The notes under the pieces were generated by a model. That model ran no database searches. It was not told where the DNA came from and saw nothing but the letters and a program-made list of their open reading frames with translations. The translations under genes and the position numbers were made by a program. 64,000 nucleotides of DNA from Achatina immaculata (Eukaryota > Mollusca > Gastropoda > Stylommatophora > Achatinidae): assembly GCA_009760885.1 (NCBI GenBank), contig CM019703.1, positions 9,087,959 to 9,151,958 on the forward strand, read 5' to 3'. Positions 20,846-34,400 of the stretch are shown here, piece after piece. Positions within the stretch are counted from its first letter, which is position 1. Every line of letters starts with the position of its first letter.

Positions 20846-21124
20846 ACACCAAATTTTCCATAACTAGAAATCTAAATCAAATGTGTGCAATGTTAACTCT
20901 TTTCTGGTTGGCATGAAAAATATGCAGTTTTGCACTATTTGTGAACTGAGTCCAGGTTGATGTACAAGTTTACTAAAATAAATCTGTAATATGGACACAT
21001 AAAGCTACGGCCTGACAGACGCAGTAAATTATATAGATGGATGAGTTATTGTGTTCCCTGGTCATTCACAAAGATCCTTCAGTTCAGGCTATTGTGATAC
21101 TGTAGCCTGGGTAGCAGGATTGGG

Positions 21125-21360
21125 AGGTAAAGGTAACCCTGTCATGCCTTAGAGGCACATAGGTAATGGTTTTAGTGCCCATATTTTTCCTTGGCCTGTC
21201 AGCACACTAGAGGGTGATGTGGTCAGCATCACACTAGCCACCTTTCCTTCACCAACTCCAAAAGAAGTCAGGTACCCATTTCTGTAGCTGGGTGATTGGA
21301 ATGCCTCTGGCTGGATTCAAACTATGAGAGACTAGTGCACTAGCCACTCAGCCAGTCATA
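21125..21360 (-). mobile_element. tRNA-derived SINE, copy 3 (best preserved body)
   Basis: On the minus strand: head GGCTGAGTGGCTAGTGCAC...GTTTGAATCCAGCC (A- and B-box-like), core CAGCTACAGAAATGGGTACC, then CACCCTCTAGTGTGCTGACA, ending GGGTTACCTTTACC. The terminal (TTTACC) repeat appears to be the family's 3' tail. Confidence 0.85.
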
Positions 21361-21568
21361 ATGCAGTGAAGCTTTGCTGAAAAGTACATTTTTTAAACAA
21401 TCTTTCTGGGAATTTAAGCAAACAAAGTCTCAGTTGTGTCACAAGATCTTCACCCCAGCTGTGTTCTCTTAATTCATTGTTAAAGGGCAATAAATCAACT
21501 TTTTTCATTTTTTTTAAAAATGTGCTTCTTAACACTTTCTTTTCTTTTTTTTTTCAAACTCCTCACAG

Positions 21569-21608
21569 AACCAGGTTACCACTTTTGCAATAATCTCCTT
21601 TTATTATT
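21569..21608 (+). promoter_or_regulatory. MFSD6: MFSD6 5'UTR piece after a 3' splice site
   Basis: A long pyrimidine tract and CCTCACAG (acceptor, ends 21568) precede 40 nt of leader. An in-frame TAA at 21591-21593 fixes ATG 21609 as the start. Confidence 0.65.
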
Positions 21609-21774
21609 ATGGCGGAAAAAGGACAAATGGCACAAGTGCAGCATCCACAACACAGTCCGTCATCACCAGAAGCATCACAGCCAGGACCTCCGCCAGTGTC
21701 AGCCTCACACAGCAGATGGAGCATAAACAGAAAGCTCCTGCCCGTCAAAGTGTATTATTTTGTGTTCATGGCAG
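21609..21774 (+). CDS. MFSD6: MFSD6 coding exon 1
   Basis: Residues 1-55: MAEKGQMAQV..., a Pro/Ser-rich leader, then the first half of TM1 up to VFMA. The donor is GGCAG/GTAAGA; the exon ends in phase 1. Confidence 0.85.
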
Positions 21775-24700
21775 GTAAGATGATTTGTGAATAGTTTGTT
21801 CATGTGGAAGTTCCAGATCTGAGCGCAATCACTTTCTGGTGAAGGGTTTATTTAAGGAAAACAACTGTTGAATAAGAAGCATTTTAAGGAAAACAACTGT
21901 TGAATAAGAAGCATTTTAAGGAAAACAACGGATGAATAGAAAGCATTTTAAGGAAAACAACTGTTGAATAAGAATCATTTTAAGGAAAACAACTGTTGAA
22001 TAAGAAGCATTTTAAGGAAAACAACTGTTGAATAAGAAGTATTTTAAGGAAGACAACTGTTGAATAAGAAACATTTTAAGGAAAACAACTGTTGAATAAG
22101 AAACATTTTAACAATTGTTGAAAAGGAAGCATTTTAAGGAAAATAACTGTTGAACAGGAAGCATTGACTTGTTGACTGATGTCTTTGTTTTCTCTTGTTT
22201 TTTTTTTTTTTTAAATAAAGGAGTTAGCTACATCTCCATGACCTGAAAAGTTGGAGAATCATGTGGTCCTACAGATTTGTGTTAATACTTTTAAACATTA
22301 GTCTACCAGACAGGTACCATAACCCATGAACAGTTTTTCTGTTAAAGCAGTAGGAAATGAAACAGTGCTTATTTTTAGCATTTATGGTTGTTTAAAATTA
22401 TTAGCTCCCTACAGTGGAACAAAACTATATGACTGTAATTAGGTAAAGGTAAAATGCATTGTTTCCATGCCATTAAGGCATATTAGGAATATGGTGTTAA
22501 GCCCATATTTCCAAGATCTTGGGCACATGAAAGTGTGATGTGGTCAGTATCATGTCTGACTGCATTTACCTTCCAAGATTTTTCTGGTATCTGTTTCTAG
22601 AGGCTGGGTGGACTGCGAAGCCATTTTGGTGTGCTGGTACCAAAAAAAATATTCACTGCTGGGACTTGAACCCAGTACCACCAGATTAGTAGACCACTCG
22701 ATGCAGCTGTAGTTTTTTTTTTCCCATGCCAAAGCCACTTTTAAAGGCTGCATCCAGTTTGCCATGTTGGTGCTGAAGCCATTATAGTGGCCTTTGGTTT
22801 GTTTCATTAAAGAGCTGGTGTAACGTTTAGATTATAAACACTTAGTGCACATGCCTACTGACCTTTTCCATCATGGCCAAAGAGTGCCTAGTAACGAGGG
22901 AGAAAATTGAAGTTTTCATCCAGAATTTTCAATTGTTGGTGATGTAGATAGGGATATGGACATGCCCTGTGACCAGACCACTATTCTTGAATGTATCCCA
23001 AGTAGATCTAGTCATATTAGACGACTGGAGAAGTAGTTAGAAGGTTATTTCAGACATTATTTTAGTGAGAATGACCCATATCATCACAAGACGAGACCGA
23101 CAGGTAGATCTAGGCATCTTAGATGGTAAGTAGTGTACATTTAGACCTAGCTGATGGTAAGCAGGACACAATTAAAAACATCACATTATTTCTTTTTTCC
23201 TAAAAAAAACTCTGCATTTATGAAATCTTCATACATTTAATTATTTTGAAACATAATAAGTACACTTTGTAACATGGAAATACTTTGTTTCATTCACTTT
23301 TACTAATATACCCCTATCATATCAAGACCCACGCTTTTACTCTGGCAAAAAGTGAAACATCTGCATTTCTTCCTGTGGCACGGGAAGAGTTCATTTGTTA
23401 AAAAGCCATTTATATGGGTTCTGGAAGGTTAAGAGTTAAGTTATTGTTTATTTTCAGGTGTGGGAGATCTGCTGCCATTTATAGCCATCTATATGCAGCA
23501 TTTGGGACTGACACCACAGGAAACTGGGACAATATATGGAGTGATGCCATTTGTTGGATTCTTTGCCCGGCCTGTGATTGGAGCTTTTTCTGACAAGTAC
23601 AAGAAGCACAAACTAGTGCTTGTTATTGTCACTGCATTGTCAGGTTAGTTTGTGGGGAATGTGTAAGTCTGAGGCAAGGATAAAGAGGGAGAGAATTGAA
23701 AACTGAAAAGGGCCTAGCTTTATTGGTGGTCTTGGGGGAGCTGCCTCACTACACTCAAGGCATGCCCATTAGAGTTTGACCTTTGACATCAGAATGTCCT
23801 TCAGTGTCTTCAGGGGAATGATTCCAGTGCTGTGTTGGTTGTGTATTGCATGTGATCTAGCACTTAGTTGGGATTTGCATCCAGTGCCCTTGGCTACATT
23901 TAACGCGGTGAGCCGTGGATGGCAGGTGCTTTGGAGGAAATTGCTTTGCGTTTGTTGCTTGAGTTGTTGTTTGATGGATTTGTCCATTATCATGTGGCCC
24001 TTCAGTTTGGCCCTTGCTGCTTGTTGGTCAGCCTTGTTGTTTCCACTGACTCTGGCATGACCCAGACAGTATATCCATGAAAGAGTGCGAGGGTTAAAAG
24101 CTCAATATGAGTGAAATATATTGTTCATTTTTGTTCACAAAACGGTTCTGTAAATAGTTTCCTGCAATAATTAGTGTATACAACTATACATGAGGCACTG
24201 CAGTAAAGCTGTGATACCAAAATGTATAAACTAGGAAAAAAGTAGAAACAGCTTTATTACTTAATGACTTCAGAGTTGTGACGTTTCGGCATGAGCCTTA
24301 ATTATAAGCCACCTAGTGCTTGAGAACCACTACATTCAGGAATATGGGGCACTGGAACCACATGGTTTGAACTCGTTATTCAGCTACACATAACATTTTC
24401 TTCTTCCACAATCATAATCCCTCTCCACTAATATCCATTCTCTTCTCACATAGTTCAGAACCTCCTCACATCATCGCATTACAACCCCTCTGCCCCAACC
24501 ATAATCATTTATTTCATCTTCTCCTGGCAAAGTTGCCAGTGCATCACTCTCTCTCCCCTCAACAGTTTCCTCACCCACCACCCTCAGTTACGATCCACCT
24601 ATCACATATCACAAGTCTCTCTTTAAACATTCTCTGTGCTCCACCACGCACATTTCTGTACATTTCTGAACAAGCACATTTTGAACATAGCACATTTTTA

Positions 24701-27700
24701 ACGGGCGCATTTCTGAATGTTTTAGACATTTCTGAACGAGTGTTGTAAAAGCTACATATTCTTTCAAGTTATAGCTAAGTGCTCTAGTCATTTTATTTAT
24801 TTAACATAGGATTCATGTGAATTTATACTTTATCTCCTTTCTCTAATTCTTCATCCTGTGTGTGTTTGTATGATTAAGGCTGATGCTGAAACGTCACAAC
24901 TTTGTAGTTGTTAAGTAATAAAGCCGTTCCTACTTTTTTGCTAGATTATACATTTAAATAGTTTCCTGTGCTGTGCTAGATTATACATTTAAGTAGTTTC
25001 CTGTGCTGTGCTAGATTATACATTTAAATAGTTTCCTGTGCTGTTCATAGAATAGATGTGTAGAGAGTTGTTCAAGAACCAGTCTGTGATGACAGAGATA
25101 TGGATCAAAGTTGATAGTTTCCAAAATTCTGGCTGGTAGATTTATTTGCCAGTTTTGTTATGTCTCGTTACTTAGATAACAAACAAAAAAATGGCTTGGG
25201 GGTAGAAATCAGAGGTTACCTAGTTTACACTGGTGACCACTGTGAGAAAATATTTCACGGGAAAACATCCAGATTTTTCAGCATGATACATTTTCAAGCT
25301 TTTGTCTGACCAGACACAAGGGCTCATATGAAAGTGTTCGCAAATTTCAAAACATTTTTTTTTTTTGCGCATTGAAGGCTTAGGAATTTGAGATACAATG
25401 GCTGAAGTTACTTGGGTTTCAGAAGGTCAGTAGTTCTATGACTTGGGTTCAGAAGGTCAGTGCTTCTATGACTTGGGTTCAGAAGGTCAATAGTTCTATG
25501 ACTTGGGTTCAGGAGGTTAATATTCATAGTTCTGTGACTTGAGTTCAGAAGGTTAATAGTTCTATGACTTGGGTTCAGAAGGTTAATAGTTCTATGACTT
25601 GGATTCAGAAGGTTAATAGTTGTGACTTGAGTTCAGAAGGTAATACTCCTGTGACTTTGGTTCAGAAAATCCACACTCCTATGACACTGCTTCAGATGCT
25701 GGCTGGAAGCAGGCAGTGCCACAACAGCCTGCCAAACAGGATAGAGATGGGCATGATCCATAGAAAAGTGAAACATACTGATGTATCGGGTATTTGGCAT
25801 CATCCCAGCTTATTTTTTTTTCTCTTCTACAACCTAAGAAATAAAGAAAGTTATGTTTATGCAGTTATTGTTATCACTATCTTGTGATATCAAGTGGAAC
25901 ACAACAGGCCGAAGAAAAAGGGGCAGACCGCGTGAAACTCTGAAGAGGACATTATTAAGAGAGGCCAAGTTAACAGGCATAAAATCCTTTGTTGAGGTTG
26001 AAAGACTCGCCGAAGACAGGAAAAATTGGCGAACTACTTTGCGAGCCCTATGTGACGTCTAACGGCACGGGAAGGATATAAGATATAAGATAAGATATCT
26101 TGATGAGGTGTCAGATGAGGTGATCATGTGTGGCTGTCAAACAGTCAGGCAGTATAGCTGGTATAAAACTTCCATTCCAGACAGACAGGTGAACAGGACT
26201 TCTAGCAAAACATGTCAACAGTTCTCAAAGTTCCTAGTACAGCAGAAAACTCCATAGTGCAACAGCAGGCACATCCGCACCAGTCAAGCGCCCCCTTTGG
26301 TTCTTTTCCTTTAACTCAAACACACATCCCCGCATACCAGGCATGAGCCAGCCAAATCATGCTGTCCATTTCTCAGACCAAAGCCAATCATTCAGGATTA
26401 CAACTCAGAAAGTGTATAACATTAAATCACGGGTATCTCCATCAAAAACCAAAATGGGGGTTTGCACCTGTAACTTATGCTGTTACACAGTGTTGAGAAG
26501 TGAGTTGCTTGGTCGTAACAAGCCTAAATGCTAATGAAGAACCATGGATCATCTCTTCAGTACAGTAGAGTTTACATAATCTTTGTGCTTGAAGATTTCA
26601 AGGGTCATTGGAGATTGTTTTTTTAATGAGATCAGTGTATTTCTTTCAATCTGTTTATTATATATATATATATAATTTTTTTTTTCCATTTTCCTTGACA
26701 GGTGCCTTTTACTTCCTCTTGGTGTTTGTACCATCTCGCCAACTTCCACAAAACCATGTTCATACATCCTTAGCTTGCAACACTGAGGATTTGTACTTTC
26801 AAGACTGCCATCCCGAAACAGAACTTACAGGCTGCACTGTTGGACTTGCACGTTTTATCAATTCAACAGAATTTGGTAAAAACAACAGTTCACTTTCTTG
26901 TACAGTGTCATGTTGGACGATTTCAGATTCTGAGCCACCAGAGTTCCATGCTTGTTTCACAAATGACACTGAATCATATGACGTAAAGAACTGTAATTTT
27001 AGCAGTTACAGCAAACATTTGAATTTTACACTTCCAGACTTCGGGAAGCTGCTTACCGCTGAAAATACCACAGACGGACAAGATAGACGAGGGACTCTTT
27101 CCAAGACATGTCGGGATTATGATGTCAGGAACATACTGTATGGTCCTGAAGTGTCTCACAAAGCCCAGCAGATTCTCTGTGACAGAGAGGTTATCCTGGA
27201 TTGTTTTATAGAGTGTCCACAGGCCAGGAAGTGTGAGCAGGATGCCTCACATTTGGATGTGACGTTCTTTATGCTGTTCTTCATTTTCCTGATGGCAAAC
27301 ATCATGTTTGCTCCTGTCTTCCCGATTCTGGATGCAGCGGTGTATGAAAATCTTGGCACTGACCATCACCTCTGGGGAAAGCAGCGGATGTGGGGCACGT
27401 TTGGATTTGCCCTGTTTGCCGTGACATCAACTTTCATCATGACAATGCAGAGGGAAAATCAGAAAAGTGTGGATTATACCTTCTCATTTTACATGTTCCT
27501 TCCATTGTGCGTGATAGCAGCCTTCATTGCAAAATTCATAAACATGTCAACAGATATCAGGTAAGACTAGAGTGTGATTTTTTTGGGTCTTTTTTTTAGA
27601 ACATTTTTTGTTTGTTTTGCATTCATCTTTGAATGCTATAGGACAAAATGCTTTTGCTGTTTTTTGTCAAAATCTGCTGATGTTTTTGATGATGACAGGC

Positions 27701-30700
27701 TGAAGTGGCTTCTTAATATCCTTCACTGAATCTCACCTGGACTGCTGCAGGACCAGGATTTTAATTAAGCTCCACCACGAAGAAGACACAATCTGTGTCT
27801 TGTTTGCCAAACTATTTCTGAAAACCTCAGGGAAATGAGGTTAGGTCTTAGCCAGGTGGTGGTTTGATAGCCTTGATTATCTTAGCAGGCTGTGGTTTGT
27901 TAGCATTGGTAATCTTGACCAGCTGTGATCTGTGTAAGCTATGGTTTACTAGTCCTAGTGATCTGTGTAAGCTATGGTTTACTAACCCTAGTGATCTGTG
28001 TAAGCTATGGTTTACTAGCCCTAGTGATCTGTGTAAGCTATGGTTTACTAGTCCTAGTGATCTGTGCAAGCTATGGTTTACTAGTCCCAGTGATCTGTGT
28101 AACCTATGGTTTACTAGTCCCAGTGATCTGTGTAACCTATGGTTTACTAGTCCCAGTGATCTGTGCAAGCTATGGTTTACTAGTCCTAGTGATCTGTGCA
28201 AACTATGGCTTGCTAGCCCTAGTGATATGTGCAAGCTATGGTTTGCTAACCCTAGTGATATGTGCAAGCTATGGTTTGCTAGTCCTAGTGATCTGTGCAA
28301 GCTATGGTTTGCTAGCCCTAGTGATATGTGCAAGCTATGGTTTGCTAGCCCTAGTGATATGTGCAAGCTATGGTTTGCTAGCCCCAGTGATCTGTGTAAC
28401 CTATGGTTTACTAGTCCTAGTGATCTGTGCAAGCTATGGTTTGCTAGTCCTAGTGATCTGTGCAAACTATGGCTTGCTAGCCCTAGTGATATGTGCAAGC
28501 TATGGTTTGCTAGCCCTAGTGATATGTGCAAGCTATGGTTTGCTAGCCCTAGTGATATGTGCAAGCTATGGTTTGCTAGCCCTAGTGATATGTGCAAGCT
28601 ATGGTTTGCTAACCCTAGTGATATGTGCAAGCTATGGTTTGCTAGCCCTAGTGATATGTGCAAGCTATGGTTTGCTAGCCCTAGTGATATGTGCAAGCTA
28701 TGGTTTGCTAGCCCTAGTGATATGTGCAAGCTATGGTTTGCTAACCCTAGTGATATGTGCAAGCTATGGTTTGCTAACCCTAGTGATATGTGCAAGCTAT
28801 GGTTTGCTAACCCTAGTGATATGTGCAAGCTATGGTTTGCTAGCCCTAGTGATATGTGCAAGCTATGGTTTGCTAACCCTAGTGATATGTGCAAGCTATG
28901 GTTTGCTAGCCCTAGTGATATGTGCAAGCTATGGTTTGCTAGTGCTGATGATCTTTGCCAGGAATAGTTTTCAAGTCCTGGCCAACCCTGTCAGCTATGG
29001 ACTAGTACATTCATATATTTTTTTCATGTATGTGTAGTGTGTGTGTTTGTTTATTTTTTTGTATTAATTATATTAATAAATATTAGGTTACAGAACTTCC
29101 CTTCTTTTTTTTTAAAAAAAGGGGCTTAAAAATATTTATTGCTGTACAGATGTGGTCAGTTTGTGAAGAACATATGGCAGCTGGTGAGTTACCTGGAGGT
29201 CTCAGCATTTCTGTTTGTGGTGATGTACTTTGGGATGTTGCTAGGGGGCCTGGAGACATTCTTGTTCTGGTTTCTCCACACAATTGGGAGCAGTCCCTTG
29301 GTTTTTGGCTTCATCCTGCTCATTAACTGCATTGCTGAGGTAAGAACTTTGTTTTGCTGATGCTTCTGTGTGCACTGTTCAAGTCAGTTTTTTTTATTCT
29401 GCTGTTTATGTAGGGTTTTGTTTTTTTCTTTTGCTTCCTTTCACAAACATTCAAGTTGAGCAGAGTCCCTTCTTTGTGAACTGACTGCCACTTATAATTC
29501 TTCTTCTCCTCTTTCTTCTTCTTTCTCCTCCCCTTTCTTCTTCTTCCTCTTCCACCACCTCCTCCTTATTCTCCTACTCCTCCTCTTTTTTCTTCCTCTT
29601 CCTCCTCTTTCTTCCTCCTCCTCTTTCTTCTTCCTCCTCCTCCTCTTTCTTCTTCTTCCTCCTCCTCCTTATTTTCCCACTCCTCTTTCTTCTGCCTCTT
29701 CCTCCTCCTCCTCCTCCTTCATATTTTCCTACTCCTTCTCTTTCCTCTTCTTCCTCCTCCTCCTCTTTCTTCTTCTTCCTCCTCCTCCACCATATTTTCC
29801 TACTCCTTCTCTTTCCTCTTCTTCCTTCTCCTCCTCCTCCATATTTTCCTACTCCTTCTCTTTCCTCTTCTTCCTCCTCTTTATTTTCCTCCTCCTTATT
29901 TTCCTACTCCTTCTCTTTCTTCTTCTTCCTCCTCCTCCTTATTTTCCTACTCCTTCTCTTTATTTTTCTTTTTTCTCCTCCTCTTCCTCCTCCACCACCA
30001 CCACCACCACCACTTTCAGATAAGAACTTGGATATCTTTGAAGAATACTGCTGTTTGTCTCAGGATCACCATACGGCTTGTCATGGGTTGGTACAGGTTA
30101 TAGCAAAAGCACCATCTCAGTTCTTCATATAAAAAGGGCAGTCCTGTAACAGATGCTGGGCTGTCATTTTGTTGGTCTATAATTCACTGACAGTCTTATG
30201 TGCAATTTCAGTGTGGCATACAATGCAGCCATATATTCTCCATCATGTGAGGCAGCTTTACATGAATCACAAGAATCAGTGAAACGTGACTGTTTTTACT
30301 GTTATTATTGTAGAGTCCACTCAGTGACTCTAATGCAGACCTGAGCAAGTGTGAGAGATGGCCTAGTTGCTTATTATGGTGTTAGCTGAAAACAGGTTTT
30401 TTGGTTTGAAGTCCATGGGAAGATCTGTCACCAGTTTTACAACTGCATTCTAGAAGATGCTGGAGTTGACATCTTAGTCAAGGACTTTCTTCCTTGCTTC
30501 CAGGAGGGGACTTTAATAAGCAGGCTTCTTGCCAGGCTCCACTGTCGTGGAATCTCCCATTCATAATGTGCCATACCAGATAGCTCTGGCAATCATGCTC
30601 CTTCTCATGGAGAAGGATGATCACCACCCTGTTACAGAATCACAAAGCTCATTATAAAGAGATAGAAAGAGAGTAGTGTCTTATCTGTATGAACTGAAGG

Positions 30701-31394
30701 GCCAGACTCCCACATTGTACATGCCAGAATGGTGGCCAGGCTCCACAGCACAAGCTGCAAAGCCTGCACTCTGCTTAATAGTTTTAAAACCAAACCCCAG
30801 CCCCAAGGGAGAAGAATGGATTGGAAACTTTGAGGCAGTATATGACAAACTCTTACTGACAGTGAGGTAATGGAGGTGATCTGTTTCTTTGTCTAGTAGT
30901 CTGAGGAAGTGGAGGAGGAAAATGTCATGACCATGCTTTATTTCATAGGTCTTTATGCCACAGTTGTTATGTGATTTAGGGCATATTTTCCTGTTATTTG
31001 CTCCATGCTTTGACATAGTATGTCATTGCAGTCTGTCCATCAAGTGCCGTGCTTATTGGCATTGGCAGGTCATAACTCTCCAAAGCTTTCTGCTTTTGTG
31101 TTGCCAGTATGAGTTGCTGTGCTGTCCTCTTTCCATGCTGTCCTGCCGCTCCATCCAGGATGTCCTCTCTTGGTCTGCCTTGGCCTCTTATCACCTCTGA
31201 CTTTCCTGTTGTCATGGGGTGTTCTTGTTTGCCTTTTCTCATGACATGTCCTCTTAGTTTAGACTGTCTTGGAGTACTTGTCTTATATGTGATACATGTG
31301 ATAATGACTGCAGTGAAACTGGTTCTAGTAGTGTAGGGTTAAGATGAACGTGTACGGCGCAATTTTACAAGAAAAAAAAAAGAAAAGGGGATCG

Positions 31395-31442
<48 letters not shown>

Positions 31443-34400
31443 CACTATGCTCTTTTATCTTAACACTTAGCAAACTAGTAATGCATCTGTGTATTAATCA
31501 GTAGTACTGATATTATTTTTTGGTATACAGGTACCCTTGCTGTGGGTTGCAGGTGCCATCATCAAGAAGATAGGTCTTGTCATGTGCCTTTACTTGACCT
31601 TGATTTGTTACGGTGTTCGTATGCTGTACTACTCCTTTCTGGAAGAGCCATGGTTGGTTCTGTTGGTGGAGCCGCTGTATGGCGTTTGCTTTGCCATCAT
31701 GTACGCAGCTGCGTCTTCTTATGCTAGTCTCATTGCACCACCTGGCATGTCGGCCACAATGCAAGGTTTGCTGGGAGGTCTTCATTTTGGATTTGGTGGG
31801 TGTTTCTCGATTATGATAGTAATTTTTAGTGTTCCAATTTGGATCTGTTTCATGTTTTATTGGACCATACTCAAGGGTATTAGATATTTCTGAAGTAGAT
31901 ATTGTGCCCCTTGATTGGTATGCTCTAATGGAAACAGTTTTTGCAGTGTTCTTTTTTTTTTTTACTAAATTGAAGTTGTTAGAATGATTATGTCCATCCC
32001 CTCACACTGATTTGAAACATTCACTTGCCTAGTTTTGGAAATACAAATAGAAAATACTAAAAATAGAAAATACTAAAATTCTTTGTAAAGCTAGGAAACT
32101 GTTGTAGATATGGGAAAGCAGCACAACTGCTCAGGTCATCAGAGACGTATTTCCCTTTCCTACCCCATCCACCCTCCACCCAACACACAGCAAACAGCAG
32201 GCATTTTGCATCCCCCTCCCCCTCCCCCCCAAAAAAAAAGTGTTTTGGCCCTTTAAACTTCTTATTCTGTAGGGAAGGAAGACCCTTTTGGGTCACGACT
32301 TTCTGCAGTCTGTGAGCTGTTGGTTTATAACCTCTTCAAGAGGCTGAAGACACTACTCATTCACAAACATTCATGTCCACAACATACCAGCATTCCTTGT
32401 GTAAAAATATAAGAAAGAAAAAACAAAACCTTCAAGAAAACTTAAAAAAAAGGTTTAAAAACTGTTATACAAAATTACAGACCACAGAGGATGCAAGCAT
32501 TGATCTTGTTTCTAAATCACCAGGTACGAAGGCATCTGTAGATTATCCTGATTTAACTAAGAGCTAATCACAGCATACCACTGAGTTATATATTCTGATT
32601 GTGAATATCCTAACACAGGATGGGTCAGGATCTGAAACAGTTCCTCCTGCAAGCATAGACTTCATCCAGACCACAGAGCTCAAGATCTGGCATGATATTT
32701 GGCACTTAAACGAAGAAGAAGAATGAATCCTATAAGCACTCAGTTGCACAACATGTGAAGTACTAACATATATGTATATTTTTCTGAACATATTTACATT
32801 GTACTGTATCTGGAGATCCAAAAAGATAACCCATTAAACCAAGTTCAGAATATTCAAGAGTAATGTTTTAAGTGTCCTTGTAGATGGGAATGAATGCTGG
32901 AAAATGAGACAGACAGCTGCATGCACACTTGATGCCAAACCAAGTCTCAAAGTGAGATTAAATGCCATAAGAAATGACATCTCAAAATGACAACAGACAT
33001 GACAGCACTTTAACAGTAATTGAAAGGAGGAGGTGGCAATGGATTGGTCATATTATGAGAATGACAGAGGAATCCTTACCATAAACAAATTTGACATGGA
33101 CTCTACAGGGCAAAAGAGGCATGGAATGACTGAAAGAGATATGGAAAAGAGATGTACAGCAGAGAAAATTCTAGTAAACAAAGGACTGACATGGGAGACA
33201 GACAAGAAGATAGCAGAGGACCAACAAAAATGGAAATCTCTTGCTATAGGCAGCTCCATGTGTCTTTGGCACTGAAGAGGCAAGAGAAATTTGCAGTGTG
33301 CAAGTACCGCTGTGTGAGATACTGGCCAAATTATAATTTGTAATTTGTGTACTGCTACAGGCAAAGGACTGGGAAGCCTTATAACTGGGTTCATGTTTGA
33401 AAGCCTGGGTCCCAGATGGACCTGGCGAGTGTACGCCATCACATCGTTTGTCCTGCTATTGATCTACGCTGGTCTCAACATGTTTGTGTTCAAGCCGCAT
33501 CACTGTCCGCCTGGTGTGAGACAGCCTGCGAGCATTGGTGAGAGATACTTGTTGTTATTGTTGTTAGCCTTGAGTGCTGTTTGGGTTTGAATTCTTTTCT
33601 GATTTGCTGCATGATGATAATGGTTATCTTAGTGACAGAAAGCTTCCATGGTTTTTCATTATTTCCCCTTGGTGGCTTGATAGCTGTCAGTTAATTGCAA
33701 TTCCTGGCTTCTCAGAGACTCCACCATGACCCCATGCTTTCGTATAGAAACTTGTTGTTATGATTGGGGTATAGTTTAATCTTTACCTTTTTTTTTTATT
33801 ATGTCTTGGAATTCATTGGACTTGTGTAAATAATGTATTTTATTGTGATTTAAGGGCCTAGGTTATTCTTGAAACGTGTTGATGTTGGTATTTTTGGGAC
33901 CTAGCTTATACTGATTTTAATGAGGCTGGTTTTATGTAAAATAAGCCATATACTTAATTTTGTCATGTGCTTGTTGTCCTTGTTGGCTTATCTGTGTTTA
34001 ATTTTGTCATGTGCTTGTTGTCCTTGTTGGCTTATCTGTGTTTAATTTTGTCATGTGCTTGTTGTCCTTGTTGGCTTATCTGTGGTTTTTTACTTACCTT
34101 TCATTTTGCATGGTGGCCTTCATTCATTAGCTTTATAGAAGCTCCATCCATCTGTCAGTCCATCCCATCCATTCATCAGCCTGTCTGTTCATCTATCAGC
34201 CCATCCATCCCATCCATTCATCAGTCTGTCTGTCCATCCATCTGTCATTCTGTCTGTCCATTCACCTGTCTGTCTATCTATTCATCCATTTGCCTGTCCA
34301 TCCGTCTATCCATCACTCATCCAATCATCCATCCATCCATGCATCTCCACTTAGTGCCCCCCTTTTTGATATCTTGAAAAACAATTTTTCACACACATCT

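Noticed and set aside
22600..22700. tRNA gene on the minus strand
   Set aside because: The B box is perfect, but the head is fused to a dispersed repeat body seen at six other loci and no complete cloverleaf can be drawn; it is a SINE.
24870..24900. Functional hammerhead ribozyme
   Set aside because: The CTGATG...GAAAC resemblance lacks a stem II and the full CUGAUGA core, so I keep it only as a possible relic in the findings.
26608..26701. Upstream extension of the exon 3 open frame to an ATG at 26608
   Set aside because: The first 31 codons cover an (AT)n and poly-T tract, followed by a consensus acceptor; joining to exon 2 restores the transporter frame.
27905..28970. Regular repeats that could be taken for a CRISPR array
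   Set aside because: The units are contiguous with no unique spacers, there are no cas genes and the host is a eukaryote.
27848..29037. Long open frames of 359-370 codons on both strands
   Set aside because: By-product of the 33-bp minisatellite in MFSD6 intron 3; no start context, no conserved text beyond the repeat.
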